Below are positions 1-5,796 of a DNA stretch of 5,796 nt, in pieces. Made by a program: the position numbers and the translations under genes. Source of the DNA: Chitinophagaceae bacterium UBA4412 (lineage in GTDB: Bacteria; Bacteroidota; Bacteroidia; Chitinophagales; Chitinophagaceae). The notes under the pieces were generated by a model. It was not told where the DNA came from, did no database searches, and was given only the letters and a program-made list of their open reading frames with translations. Location of the stretch: positions 4,173-9,968 of the forward strand of contig DGQO01000202.1 of the NCBI GenBank assembly GCA_002400445.1, in the 5' to 3' direction. Numbering within the stretch: the stretch's first letter is position 1; every line of letters begins with the position of its first letter.

Positions 1-717
1 CAGTTTATAGAAGTGGAAGCCATTGATGCCGCTGGTGATTTGGGCATAGAGAAATTACAATCGCAATGCGATCACTATGCACAACTCTTTGGCATAAAGC
101 AGGAGCATTATATTGATATTTCTTACAGTGATATGCTCATGAAGCAGCAAAAGGGAACCACCTCTTTTCCCGTATTGACCACAGACAGATTACTGCTGAG
201 GCAAATTGTGCAGGAAGATATTGAACATGTATTCCGTGGTCTATCTCACCCGGAAGTGACCAAATATTTTGCAGTTTCTTTTCATACCCTTGAAGCAACG
301 CAGGAGCAGATGGATTGGTATGCCAATATGATACTGCAGGATACCGGCCGCTGCTGGGCAATCTGCTCCCGGGATAATGAAACTTTTTATGGCGTATGCA
401 CGCTCAACTTTTGGGATAAAACACATCGCAAGGCGGAAACCGGCTATTGGCTATTTCCAGAATTTTGGGGCAAAGGTTTTGCACTCGAAGCTATGAACAG
501 GGTATTTGATTATGGCTTTAATGAAATGCAACTCAACCGTATTTCTGCCGAAGTGGAAGATGGGAATCCTGCGAGCGCAGCTATTTTAATCAAAACAGGA
601 TTTGAATACGAAGGCAAATTAAAAAACTGCGAAATCAAAGACGGCAAATGCATCAACCTGCAATTGTATGCTAAAATGAATCCCAACCTCGTAGCAGACG
701 CTGAAAGGAATGCGTAA
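1..717 (+). CDS. CYTH-like C-terminal end fused to a GNAT (RimJ/RimL-type) N-acetyltransferase; 5' end outside window
   Basis: The frame is already open at base 1 and runs 238 residues to TAA at 715-717. Fragment residues 1 to about 50 (beginning QFIEVEAID, then QLFGIK and ISYSDML) resemble the C-terminal end of CYTH / class IV adenylate cyclase-like proteins. Residues about 56-230 form a complete GNAT domain: the strand TDRLLLR near 62, the acetyl-CoA pyrophosphate-binding loop FWGKGFALEA at 155-164, and NRISAEV at 179-185 leading into NPASAAILIKTGF at 189-201. GNAT proteins of this type move an acetyl group from acetyl-CoA to an amine, often a protein N-terminus; the substrate here is unknown. 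No stop separates the two parts, so they read as one fusion protein. In-frame ATGs at 133 and 139 could instead start a stand-alone GNAT, but neither has a clear ribosome-binding site. The GNAT call is strong; the CYTH call rests on a short tail. The next gene begins 18 bases downstream. Confidence 0.85.
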   Translation, partial: QFIEVEAIDAAGDLGIEKLQSQCDHYAQLFGIKQEHYIDISYSDMLMKQQKGTTSFPVLTTDRLLLRQIVQEDIEHVFRGLSHPEVTKYFAVSFHTLEATQEQMDWYANMILQDTGRCWAICSRDNETFYGVCTLNFWDKTHRKAETGYWLFPEFWGKGFALEAMNRVFDYGFNEMQLNRISAEVEDGNPASAAILIKTGFEYEGKLKNCEIKDGKCINLQLYAKMNPNLVADAERNA

Positions 718-735
718 CTTACCTGGCGAATAAAA

Positions 736-1497
736 ATGATTATGAATACAAATAATACAGATTTAAAACTGGCCGTATTGATTGATGCGGATAATGTGCC
801 TTACTCCAATGTAAGAGGCATGCTGGAAGAAATTGCCCGCTATGGTACACCTACTTTTAAAAGGATTTATGGCGATTGGACCAAGCCAACCCTTTCAGGA
901 TGGAAAACGGTACTCCTCGAAAATGCCATTACGCCTATTCAGCAATACAGTTATACTTCCGGGAAAAATTCATCAGACTCTGCGCTGATTATTGATGCGA
1001 TGGATATCCTGTACACCGGGCAGGTAGATGGCTTCTGTATCATCAGCAGCGATAGTGATTTTACCCGGCTGGCAACCCGCCTGCGGGAAGCCGGCAAGCA
1101 GGTTTTTGGTATCGGCGAAAAGAAAACGCCTTCCGCTTTTATCTCTGCTTGTAATAAATTTATTTTTATAGAAATTCTGCAGAAAGAAATTAAAGAAGAA
1201 ACGCCTGCAAAAGCATCACCCAAAAAAGCAAAACCAAAACCGCAGGAAAAAATTGCCATTCCGCAAAATGTAAAGCGGCTTATCATCAATAGCATCAGCG
1301 ATCTTGCAGATGAAGATGGCTGGGTTTTCCTGAGTTCCGTAGGAAATCATATGCTGCGCAAAGAACCTTCTTTCGACTCCCGCAACTATGGTTTTAAAAA
1401 GCTGGTAGACATCATGCGCAATATTGATCAGATTGAAATCCAGGAAAGATCAAGCGGCAAGGGAAGTGCAGCGCATTGGTACGTAAGAGTAAAGTAA
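736..1497 (+). CDS. NYN-domain putative ribonuclease with C-terminal OST-HTH/LOTUS domain
   Basis: This 253-residue protein has two domains. Residues about 10-148 are a NYN domain (PIN-like nuclease fold, LabA/limkain type). The acidic metal-binding positions are present: D17 and D19-N20 in LIDADN, D81 in the KNSSDSALIIDAMD stretch with D87 and D90, and SSDSDF at 104-109. A Lys/Ala/Pro-rich flexible linker spans about 150-176. Residues about 177-253 look like an OST-HTH/LOTUS winged-helix domain, a fold tied to RNA binding, with GWVFLSSVGNHM near 195-206 and NYGFKKLVDIM near 217-227. The family suggests a soluble, metal-dependent RNase or RNA-binding protein; the target is unknown. The start at 736 follows an A-rich stretch (TAAAA); a second ATG at 742 is an equally possible start and changes only two residues. 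It lies 18 bases after the acetyltransferase gene and 4 bases before the DUF2752 gene, so it is probably co-transcribed. The domain call is strong; RNase activity is inferred from intact acidic residues. Confidence 0.9.
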   Translation: MIMNTNNTDLKLAVLIDADNVPYSNVRGMLEEIARYGTPTFKRIYGDWTKPTLSGWKTVLLENAITPIQQYSYTSGKNSSDSALIIDAMDILYTGQVDGFCIISSDSDFTRLATRLREAGKQVFGIGEKKTPSAFISACNKFIFIEILQKEIKEETPAKASPKKAKPKPQEKIAIPQNVKRLIINSISDLADEDGWVFLSSVGNHMLRKEPSFDSRNYGFKKLVDIMRNIDQIEIQERSSGKGSAAHWYVRVK

Positions 1498-1501
1498 CAA
1501 C

Positions 1502-1792
1502 ATGAAACGAAACTTCGCCGCATATTTTGAACTCATCGCCTGGATAGCATCTTTAGTGATGCTGGCTTGTATGCAGCCTGCAACAGACACACACTATTCG
1601 CTTTGTGCATTTAAATGGCTGGGGTTTTCATTTTGCCCCGGATGCGGCCTGGGCCATTCAATAGCTTATCTTTTTCATGGAGAAATTGCAGCCTCGCTGC
1701 ATGCGCACCCGCTCGGAATATTTGCAGTGCTCGTATTGCTGCACCGCATTTATACTTTAACGAAAAGGAAATTTCTATTTTTTACTCCCTAA
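1502..1792 (+). CDS. DUF2752 family small membrane protein
   Basis: This 96-residue protein carries the DUF2752 signature: C45-P-G-C48-G followed by H52, then a second conserved stretch around F58-H-G at 58-60 and H67-A-H-P at 67-70. There are two likely membrane segments, about 9-25 (LIAWIASLVMLAC) and about 70-82 (PLGIFAVLVLLH), with the Cys pair between them. The C-terminus is basic (KRK). The biochemical role of the family is unknown; the paired Cys and several His residues would allow metal binding or a disulfide, but that is inference. C23 and C35 are additional cysteines. The start at 1502 lies 4 bases after the NYN gene stop, and the following TM2 gene begins 10 bases after this stop, consistent with one operon. 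The length is normal for this short family. An overlapping open stretch in another frame (1615-1827) is not a gene. Confidence 0.85.
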   Translation: MKRNFAAYFELIAWIASLVMLACMQPATDTHYSLCAFKWLGFSFCPGCGLGHSIAYLFHGEIAASLHAHPLGIFAVLVLLHRIYTLTKRKFLFFTP

Positions 1793-1802
1793 AACAATTG
1801 CC

Positions 1803-2189
1803 ATGCAAACATCACCAAATGGTGTAAACCCCACGCTCATGAAATTACTTTATGACACTACGCCTGAAGAACTCCTGCAAATAGATGCGATGACCAAAGG
1901 ATTTACAGAACAACAACTTCAGCAGTTTGTAATGATATACCGGCCAAGAAGAAAAGATGAGCAAACCATTTTAATCACTTGCCTGCTGGGTTTAATTTGC
2001 TGCGCAGGCATTCACCGTTTTCTTTTGGGGCAAATCGGCATGGGCATTTTATATCTGTTCACCGGTGGGCTATGCCTCATAGGCACCATTGTGGACGCTA
2101 TTAACCATAAACAACTCACGCTGGAGTATAACCAAAAGATGATTGGAGAAAGCCTGAACATGATGACGATGATACGCAACGGGTCTTGA
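1803..2189 (+). CDS. TM2 domain-containing membrane protein
   Basis: This 128-residue protein has a polar N-terminal part (1-53) with no signal peptide, followed by a TM2 domain at about 54-100. The first membrane helix is about 55-69, then the turn motif H71-R-F with G76, then a second helix about 79-97 ending in the typical acidic residue D98. The charged stretch RPRRKDE at 47-53 just before the first helix should keep the N-terminus in the cytoplasm (positive-inside rule). The C-terminal 28 residues are polar and Met-rich. TM2 proteins are small two-helix membrane proteins without a settled biochemical function in bacteria. The ATG at 1803 is 10 bases after the DUF2752 stop; the two families are often adjacent in Bacteroidota, which supports joint function but does not prove it. 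This is the last gene of the tight cluster, since a 233-base gap follows. Confidence 0.88.
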   Translation: MQTSPNGVNPTLMKLLYDTTPEELLQIDAMTKGFTEQQLQQFVMIYRPRRKDEQTILITCLLGLICCAGIHRFLLGQIGMGILYLFTGGLCLIGTIVDAINHKQLTLEYNQKMIGESLNMMTMIRNGS

Positions 2190-2195
2190 TAAGTG

Positions 2196-2210
2196 ATGCG
2201 ATCATCGCAT
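2196..2210. repeat. Short perfect inverted repeat after the TM2 gene
   Basis: ATGCGAT-C-ATCGCAT is a palindrome with 7-base arms around a single central base, 7 bases after the TM2 stop. As RNA it would fold as a 6-pair stem with a 3-base loop. No T-run follows, so it is not a classic intrinsic terminator. The 9-mer GTGATGCGA at 2193-2201 overlaps it and recurs at 2220-2228. It could be a weak 3'-end hairpin or a protein-binding site. Confidence 0.4.
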
Positions 2211-2377
2211 AGCAGGCTGGTGATGCGAGGGTTAACATGACATAGTGGAACACATGGCAAATTCATGAACTATCGCAGCAATCCCCTATCTTCGCCGCAG
2301 TTCATTTAATCCGCGGCATTATCAGCCAGTAAAATATTCTCCGTAATAGCTGCCCGCAGCATACTTGTTTATTAATG

Positions 2378-2394
2378 ATGAAGTCAGGCTTCAT
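2378..2394 (+). promoter_or_regulatory. Inverted repeat in the leader of the DEAD-box helicase gene
   Basis: ATGAAG (2378-2383) and CTTCAT (2389-2394) are exact inverted repeats around the 5-base loop TCAGG, ending 28 bases before the proposed TTG start. It could be an RNA hairpin in the 5' leader or an operator. The rest of the 2190-2422 gap is gene-free: GCCGC at 2294-2298 pairs with GCGGC at 2313-2317, and GCTGC-CC-GCAGC lies at 2349-2360, but I see no convincing Bacteroidota-type promoter. A function is inferred only from symmetry and position. Confidence 0.3.
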
Positions 2395-2422
2395 TTCCGC
2401 ACACATTTTTTAAAATACAACA

Positions 2423-3721
2423 TTGTTATTTACAGACTTAAACATTATTAAGCCCATCCTTGATGCGCTTAAAGAAGAGGGTTATACACAACCCACCCCC
2501 ATTCAGCAACAAGCCATTCCCCACGTATTAGCCGAAAAAGATTTACTCGGCTGTGCCCAAACCGGCACGGGTAAAACCGCCGCTTTTGCTATTCCCATCC
2601 TGCAACTTTTGGCTAGTCCAAGAACGATGTTCAGCAGTGGAAACCGACCCATCCGGTCGCTCATTCTTACACCTACCAGGGAACTCGCCATACAAATTCA
2701 GGAGAGCTTTAATGCTTATGGCCGCCACCTGCGTTTAAAAAATCTTGTCATTTTTGGTGGTGTAAACCAGGGTCCACAGGTAGATATGCTGCGCCGCGGC
2801 GTTGATATTTTGGTAGCCACCCCCGGCCGCCTGCTCGATTTGTGCAGCCAGGGGCATGTGAATCTTAAAGACGTTGAAATTTTTGTGTTGGATGAAGCAG
2901 ACCGTATGCTCGATATGGGTTTTGTGCACGACGTAAAAAAAGTGATTGCCAAATTGCCCGTTAAAAAGCAAACACTTTTCTTTAGCGCAACCATGCCTTC
3001 CGAAATTCAATCTCTTGCCGATAGTATTTTACGCAATCCCATAAAAGTGGCCGTGGCACCTCCAAGTACAACAGCCAATACCATTGAGCAATGGTTATAT
3101 TATGTAGAGAAAAACGATAAGAAAGATTTGCTCCAGCATATTCTTGAAGATGCATCCATAGAAACCGCTTTAGTATTTACCCGAACCAAACACGGTGCAG
3201 ATAAAGTGGTAAAAGACCTGCATAGAAAAGGTATTTCTGCCGAAGCCATCCATGGCAATAAATCTCAAAATGCAAGACAGCGTGCCTTGTCTAATTTTAA
3301 GAACAGGGCCACAAGGGTACTTGTAGCTACAGATATTGCTGCAAGGGGAATTGATATTGACGACCTCACGCATGTAATCAATTACGAGATACCAGAGATA
3401 CCGGAAACCTATGTACATCGCATTGGCCGTACAGGCCGGGCGGGCGCTAATGGCATTTCCTTAAGTTTTTGCGAAGCAGAAGAAACGGCAGACCTAAGGG
3501 ATATTCAAAAATTGATTGGCAAGCCCATTCCCGTACAGGATCAGCATCCTTACCATACCGTATTCACACAGATTCTAAGCAGGCCACCGCAAGGACAAAA
3601 CCGCCAAAGCAGGCCACAAAGACCACAGCGGCCAGCAGGCAATAGCCAGGCTGCAGCACATAGAAAAGGCCCGGCCAAACCAGGTCATGAAAGAAAAGAA
3701 TTTAAGCGGAAAACCTTTTAG
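2423..3721 (+). CDS. rhlE: DEAD-box ATP-dependent RNA helicase, RhlE type
   Basis: This 432-residue protein has the full set of DEAD-box motifs in order: Q motif around P24-T-P-I-Q28, Walker A AQTGTGKT at 45-52 (K51), PTREL at 84-88, GG at 112-113, TPGR at 133-136, DEAD at 157-160, SAT at 188-190, then in the second RecA lobe VFTRTK at 251-256, [10 protein letters not shown] at 302-311 and [10 protein letters not shown] at 332-341. It unwinds or remodels RNA using ATP in the cytoplasm; family roles include ribosome assembly and RNA decay. After about residue 385 comes a basic, low-complexity tail rich in R, P and Q, likely an RNA-binding extension. The start is taken as TTG at 2423: the frame closes at TAA 2411-2413, no in-frame ATG precedes residue 69, and [13 protein letters not shown] matches the usual family N-terminus. 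It stands apart from its neighbours (233 and 83 bases). The RhlE assignment rests on overall resemblance; another DEAD-box paralogue is possible. Confidence 0.93.
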   Translation: MLFTDLNIIKPILDALKEEGYTQPTPIQQQAIPHVLAEKDLLGCAQTGTGKTAAFAIPILQLLASPRTMFSSGNRPIRSLILTPTRELAIQIQESFNAYGRHLRLKNLVIFGGVNQGPQVDMLRRGVDILVATPGRLLDLCSQGHVNLKDVEIFVLDEADRMLDMGFVHDVKKVIAKLPVKKQTLFFSATMPSEIQSLADSILRNPIKVAVAPPSTTANTIEQWLYYVEKNDKKDLLQHILEDASIETALVFTRTKHGADKVVKDLHRKGISAEAIHGNKSQNARQRALSNFKNRATRVLVATDIAARGIDIDDLTHVINYEIPEIPETYVHRIGRTGRAGANGISLSFCEAEETADLRDIQKLIGKPIPVQDQHPYHTVFTQILSRPPQGQNRQSRPQRPQRPAGNSQAAAHRKGPAKPGHERKEFKRKTF

Positions 3722-3763
3722 AAATGGGTAAAGCATAGCTGTGCCTGCGCATAATTCTTTAAC

Positions 3764-3791
3764 TTGTCTTTTTATAAACTGATTACCGTTT
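3764..3791 (+). promoter_or_regulatory. Possible Bacteroidota-type promoter before the 77-residue gene
   Basis: TTG at 3764-3766 and TACCGTTT at 3784-3791 are 17 bases apart and partly match the known Bacteroidota -33 (TTG) / -7 (TAnnTTTG) promoter pattern. The -7 match is imperfect: G replaces the first T after the two free positions, and T replaces the final G. It ends 13 bases before the ATG at 3805, which would leave a very short leader. The surrounding A/T richness makes a chance match quite likely. Confidence 0.22.
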
Positions 3792-3804
3792 TAATATTTT
3801 AAAG

Positions 3805-4038
3805 ATGTGGACAGCACTTACCAATTGCAGTAAACAAATTACGGTACATACAAAATTGAAAGAAACCGATGAAGGTTTTGTAAAGCTGTATGAAGTGGTA
3901 AGCATCGAGTTTGACCAGTTTAAGCTTAAGCTGCTGGAGAAAAATGGAATGGTACCTGTGGTAACTGTGCAGCTAGATCTCTCCTGTGATCAACTCAAAA
4001 AATATGGCTTTGAGGCAGAAGCTGAAACTGTTGCCTGA
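3805..4038 (+). CDS. Small hypothetical protein, 77 residues, family not recognised
   Basis: I do not recognise this protein. It is 77 residues long, without a signal peptide or membrane segment, so probably cytoplasmic. The pattern suggests a small beta-rich domain: alternating hydrophobic stretches at QITVHTKL (11-18), FVKLYEVVSIEF (25-36) and VPVVTVQLDL (50-59), then an amphipathic stretch LSCDQLKKYGF (59-69) and an acidic end (EAEAE). Two cysteines occur, C8 and C61. ATG at 3805 follows an A/T-rich leader ending AAAG, typical of translation starts here; the next in-frame ATG is codon 49, which would leave a meaningless fragment. Support for a real gene is the length in a gap otherwise too long for this compact region, a normal-looking protein composition, and the same strand as its neighbours. 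It lies 83 bases after the helicase gene and 76 before the peptidase gene, with possible regulatory elements on both sides, so it may be transcribed alone. Confidence 0.65.
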   Translation: MWTALTNCSKQITVHTKLKETDEGFVKLYEVVSIEFDQFKLKLLEKNGMVPVVTVQLDLSCDQLKKYGFEAEAETVA

Positions 4039-4071
4039 GCCCTTCTTTGAAAGGCTTCGGGAATAGAAGCC
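4039..4071 (+). promoter_or_regulatory. Two overlapping, mutually exclusive hairpins before the M28 peptidase gene
   Basis: The segment directly after the 77-residue gene's stop can fold in two ways. Hairpin 1 (4039-4055) pairs GCCCTTC with GAAAGGC around a TTT loop, with one C-A mismatch. Hairpin 2 (4053-4071) pairs GGCTTC with GAAGCC exactly around a 7-base loop. Both use GGC at 4053-4055, so only one can form at a time. A T-rich tract does not follow at once (it comes at about 4082-4091), so a standard intrinsic terminator is not clear. It may be a weak terminator or an attenuator-like switch. Confidence 0.4.
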
Positions 4072-4114
4072 ATAAAATACCTTTCCTTTTTCAACCGATT
4101 ATAAACCTTCCTGT

Positions 4115-5776
4115 ATGTATCAAACCGCTGCACGCATTTTGTCGTTTGCATTCTTATGTATTTTATTAGCCTGTAATCAGCAAAACAAAACTGCCGGAGA
4201 TGCTGCAAATCTTGCTGCGTTTAATGCCGACAGCCTGAAAGCAGACTTGGCCATATTGGCTTCGGATTCCTTCCTGGGCAGAAAACCATTTACCGCAGGA
4301 GAAACAAAAACTATCGATTTCTTACAACGCAGATACCAGGAAATAGGATTAGAACCAGGCAATGGAGATAGTTACCTGCAAGCCGTTCCCATGGTGAGCA
4401 TTGAGCCCACTGCTGCACCGCTGATGGAAATAAAAACAGCCAAAGAAAAATTTACCCTGAAAGCTTTTGATGATTATGTGATTTGGACAGAAAAAACAGA
4501 TAGCATCATTAACCTGAGCAATACGCCTGTGGTGTTTGCGGGCTATGGTGTGGTGGCGCCAGAATATCAATGGAACGATTATGCAGGCTTGGATGTAAAA
4601 GGAAAGATTGTGTTGGTGATGGTAAATGATCCGGGGTACTGGGTGGGCGATAGTACTTTATTCAAAGGCGAAGCCATGACGTATTACGGCCGCTGGACCT
4701 ATAAATTTGAAGAAGCTGCCAGGCAAGGTGCAAAGGGATGTCTTGTTATTCACAATACAAAGGCCGCCAGCTACGCCTTTGCTGTACCGCAGAATAATTT
4801 TAATACTGCCCGGCTGCAATTGGACACCCGGGGCCAGGGCATTCCCTTTTGTGATGCCATAGGTTGGATCACGGAGCCGGCAGCCAATAAATTATTTAAG
4901 GCCGCTGGGTTGGATAGCAGCCTTTTGAAAAAAGCAAATCTGCGTGGCTTCAAAGCTGTACCGCTGGGTATGGAAGCCAGTACCAGCATGAAAGTAAAAG
5001 CAACCTACAATAAATCATATAATGTTATTGGCAAAATTACCGGCAGCACACATCCTGACGAGGTGATTATTTACACCGCACACTGGGACCATCTCGGCAT
5101 CGGCCGGCCAGATGCCACGGGCGATTCCATTTACAATGGTGCGCTGGATAATGCTTCCGGCACAGCCGGACTGATCGCATTGGCAAAGGCTTATAAGCAA
5201 TTAAAAAAGCAACCCGAAAGAACAGTCGTTTTTCTTTCTGTAACCGCAGAAGAACAAGGATTACTCGGCTCTAAATATTATGTGCAAAACCCGGTGTTCC
5301 CGGTGGCCAAAACGGTGGCCAATATCAATATGGATGTATTGAATCCGTTCAGCCATACCAATGATATGATCGTTGTAGGCCAGGGGCAAAATGACCTGGA
5401 AGATTACCTGAAACAGGAAGTAGAAAAAACAGGTGGTTATATCGCTTATGATCCTCACCCGGAATCTGGTGGATATTTTCGCTCTGATCATTTCAATTTT
5501 GCCAAAGCCGGCATACCGGCATTATATGCGGAAAGTGGTATAGACGTAGTGGGCAAAGGAAAAGAAGAAGGCATGAAACGAGCAGAAACCTATAACAGCG
5601 AGCATTATCACAAACCTTCAGATACTTATGATCCTAACTGGACGATGGACGGTGCAGTGCACACTTTAAATTTCCTCTTCCTCGTGGGCAAGCGCATTGC
5701 CTACAGTAATGAATGGCCGGCATGGAAACCCGGATCAGAATTTAAAGCGGTGAGAGAAGAGAGTGAGAAGAAATGA
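4115..5776 (+). CDS. M28-family zinc metallopeptidase lipoprotein with PA domain
   Basis: This 553-residue protein begins with a lipoprotein signal: R7, a hydrophobic stretch 8-19 and lipobox L17-L-A-C20, so it should be lipid-anchored in the envelope after signal peptidase II cleavage. The residues after C20 (NQQNKTAGD) lack the acidic run that often marks surface export in Bacteroidota, so a periplasmic location is more likely (inference). Residues about 130-270 look like an inserted PA domain (from VVFAGYGVVAP). The catalytic M28 domain has all expected residues: H323-W-D325, D345 in ALDN, E379-E380, D407 in NMD and H459 in SDHF. By family comparison H323, D345, E380, D407 and H459 bind two zinc ions, and D325 and E379 are catalytic. 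It probably cleaves N-terminal amino acids or dipeptides from peptides; the exact substrate is unknown. The ATG at 4115 is chosen because it directly precedes the signal peptide. Twenty bases remain after the stop. Confidence 0.93.
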   Translation: MYQTAARILSFAFLCILLACNQQNKTAGDAANLAAFNADSLKADLAILASDSFLGRKPFTAGETKTIDFLQRRYQEIGLEPGNGDSYLQAVPMVSIEPTAAPLMEIKTAKEKFTLKAFDDYVIWTEKTDSIINLSNTPVVFAGYGVVAPEYQWNDYAGLDVKGKIVLVMVNDPGYWVGDSTLFKGEAMTYYGRWTYKFEEAARQGAKGCLVIHNTKAASYAFAVPQNNFNTARLQLDTRGQGIPFCDAIGWITEPAANKLFKAAGLDSSLLKKANLRGFKAVPLGMEASTSMKVKATYNKSYNVIGKITGSTHPDEVIIYTAHWDHLGIGRPDATGDSIYNGALDNASGTAGLIALAKAYKQLKKQPERTVVFLSVTAEEQGLLGSKYYVQNPVFPVAKTVANINMDVLNPFSHTNDMIVVGQGQNDLEDYLKQEVEKTGGYIAYDPHPESGGYFRSDHFNFAKAGIPALYAESGIDVVGKGKEEGMKRAETYNSEHYHKPSDTYDPNWTMDGAVHTLNFLFLVGKRIAYSNEWPAWKPGSEFKAVREESEKK

Positions 5777-5796
5777 GGTGGGGGATGAATAGGTTA

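Noticed and set aside
951..1295. 114-residue open frame on the - strand opposite the NYN-LOTUS gene
   Set aside because: It lies wholly inside a gene with clear domain motifs on the + strand, its translation shows no recognisable domain, and it has no separate leader; it is a shadow of the real gene.
1615..1827. 70-residue + strand open frame overlapping the DUF2752 gene end and the TM2 start
   Set aside because: It overlaps two well-supported genes in another frame and its translation is composition-biased without a domain.
2196..2237. 14-codon + strand open frame beginning at ATG 2196
   Set aside because: It is very short, starts inside a palindrome, and has no leader or conservation evidence.
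2012..2266. 84-residue - strand frame reaching from the TM2 gene into the 2190-2422 gap
   Set aside because: More than two thirds of it is antisense to the TM2 domain and the product has no recognisable features; nothing supports an independent gene in the gap.
2287..2294. TATCTTCG resembling the Bacteroidota -7 box (TAnnTTTG) upstream of the helicase gene
   Set aside because: It matches at five of six fixed positions, but no TTG lies at the expected distance upstream, so it is not reported as a promoter.
3733..3744. Near-palindrome after the helicase gene that could be a terminator
   Set aside because: The stem is only four pairs including a G-T pair and no T-run follows directly, so a terminator call is unsupported.
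1..5796. Search for mobile elements, CRISPR arrays, tRNA/rRNA, phage or toxin-antitoxin genes
   Set aside because: I saw no transposase, integrase, regularly spaced repeats, cloverleaf-like sequence or target-site duplication; the region looks like stable chromosome.

Overview
This window reads as ordinary chromosomal DNA of a member of the Bacteroidota, most likely a Chitinophagaceae-like bacterium. The base composition is moderate to AT-leaning. Translation starts sit behind A/T-rich leaders without clear Shine-Dalgarno sequences. The products (RhlE-type helicase, PA-domain M28 lipoprotein, NYN-LOTUS protein, DUF2752/TM2 pair) are the kind commonly found in that phylum. The lineage call is an inference from protein character; no rRNA or other marker is present. 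All supported genes are on the + strand.

Layout. (1) Positions 1-2189 hold four tightly packed genes separated by 18, 4 and 10 bases, probably one transcription unit. The first is the 3' part of a gene that joins the C-terminal end of a CYTH-like (class IV adenylate cyclase-like) domain to a complete RimJ/RimL-type GNAT acetyltransferase. It is followed by a NYN-LOTUS putative RNase, a small DUF2752 membrane protein and a TM2-domain membrane protein. (2) Positions 2190-2422 form a 233-base gap with several short inverted repeats, serving as the leader of the next gene. (3) Positions 2423-3721 encode a DEAD-box RNA helicase of the RhlE type that appears to start at TTG. (4) Positions 3805-4038 hold a 77-residue protein I do not recognise. 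(5) After a 76-base gap containing two mutually exclusive hairpins, positions 4115-5776 encode a zinc-dependent M28-family peptidase lipoprotein with a PA domain. The last 20 bases hold nothing recognisable.

How the genes relate. The NYN-LOTUS protein and the RhlE helicase are both RNA-metabolism proteins, but they are separated by two membrane-protein genes and a 233-base gap, so a shared pathway is not shown. DUF2752 and TM2 proteins are often neighbours in this phylum, from general knowledge. The M28 peptidase is an independent envelope function. I found no mobile element, CRISPR array, tRNA/rRNA or clear phage gene. No new system stands out strongly. The best leads are the CYTH-GNAT fusion, the compact NYN-LOTUS/DUF2752/TM2 cluster, the unrecognised 77-residue protein and the alternative hairpins before the peptidase gene.
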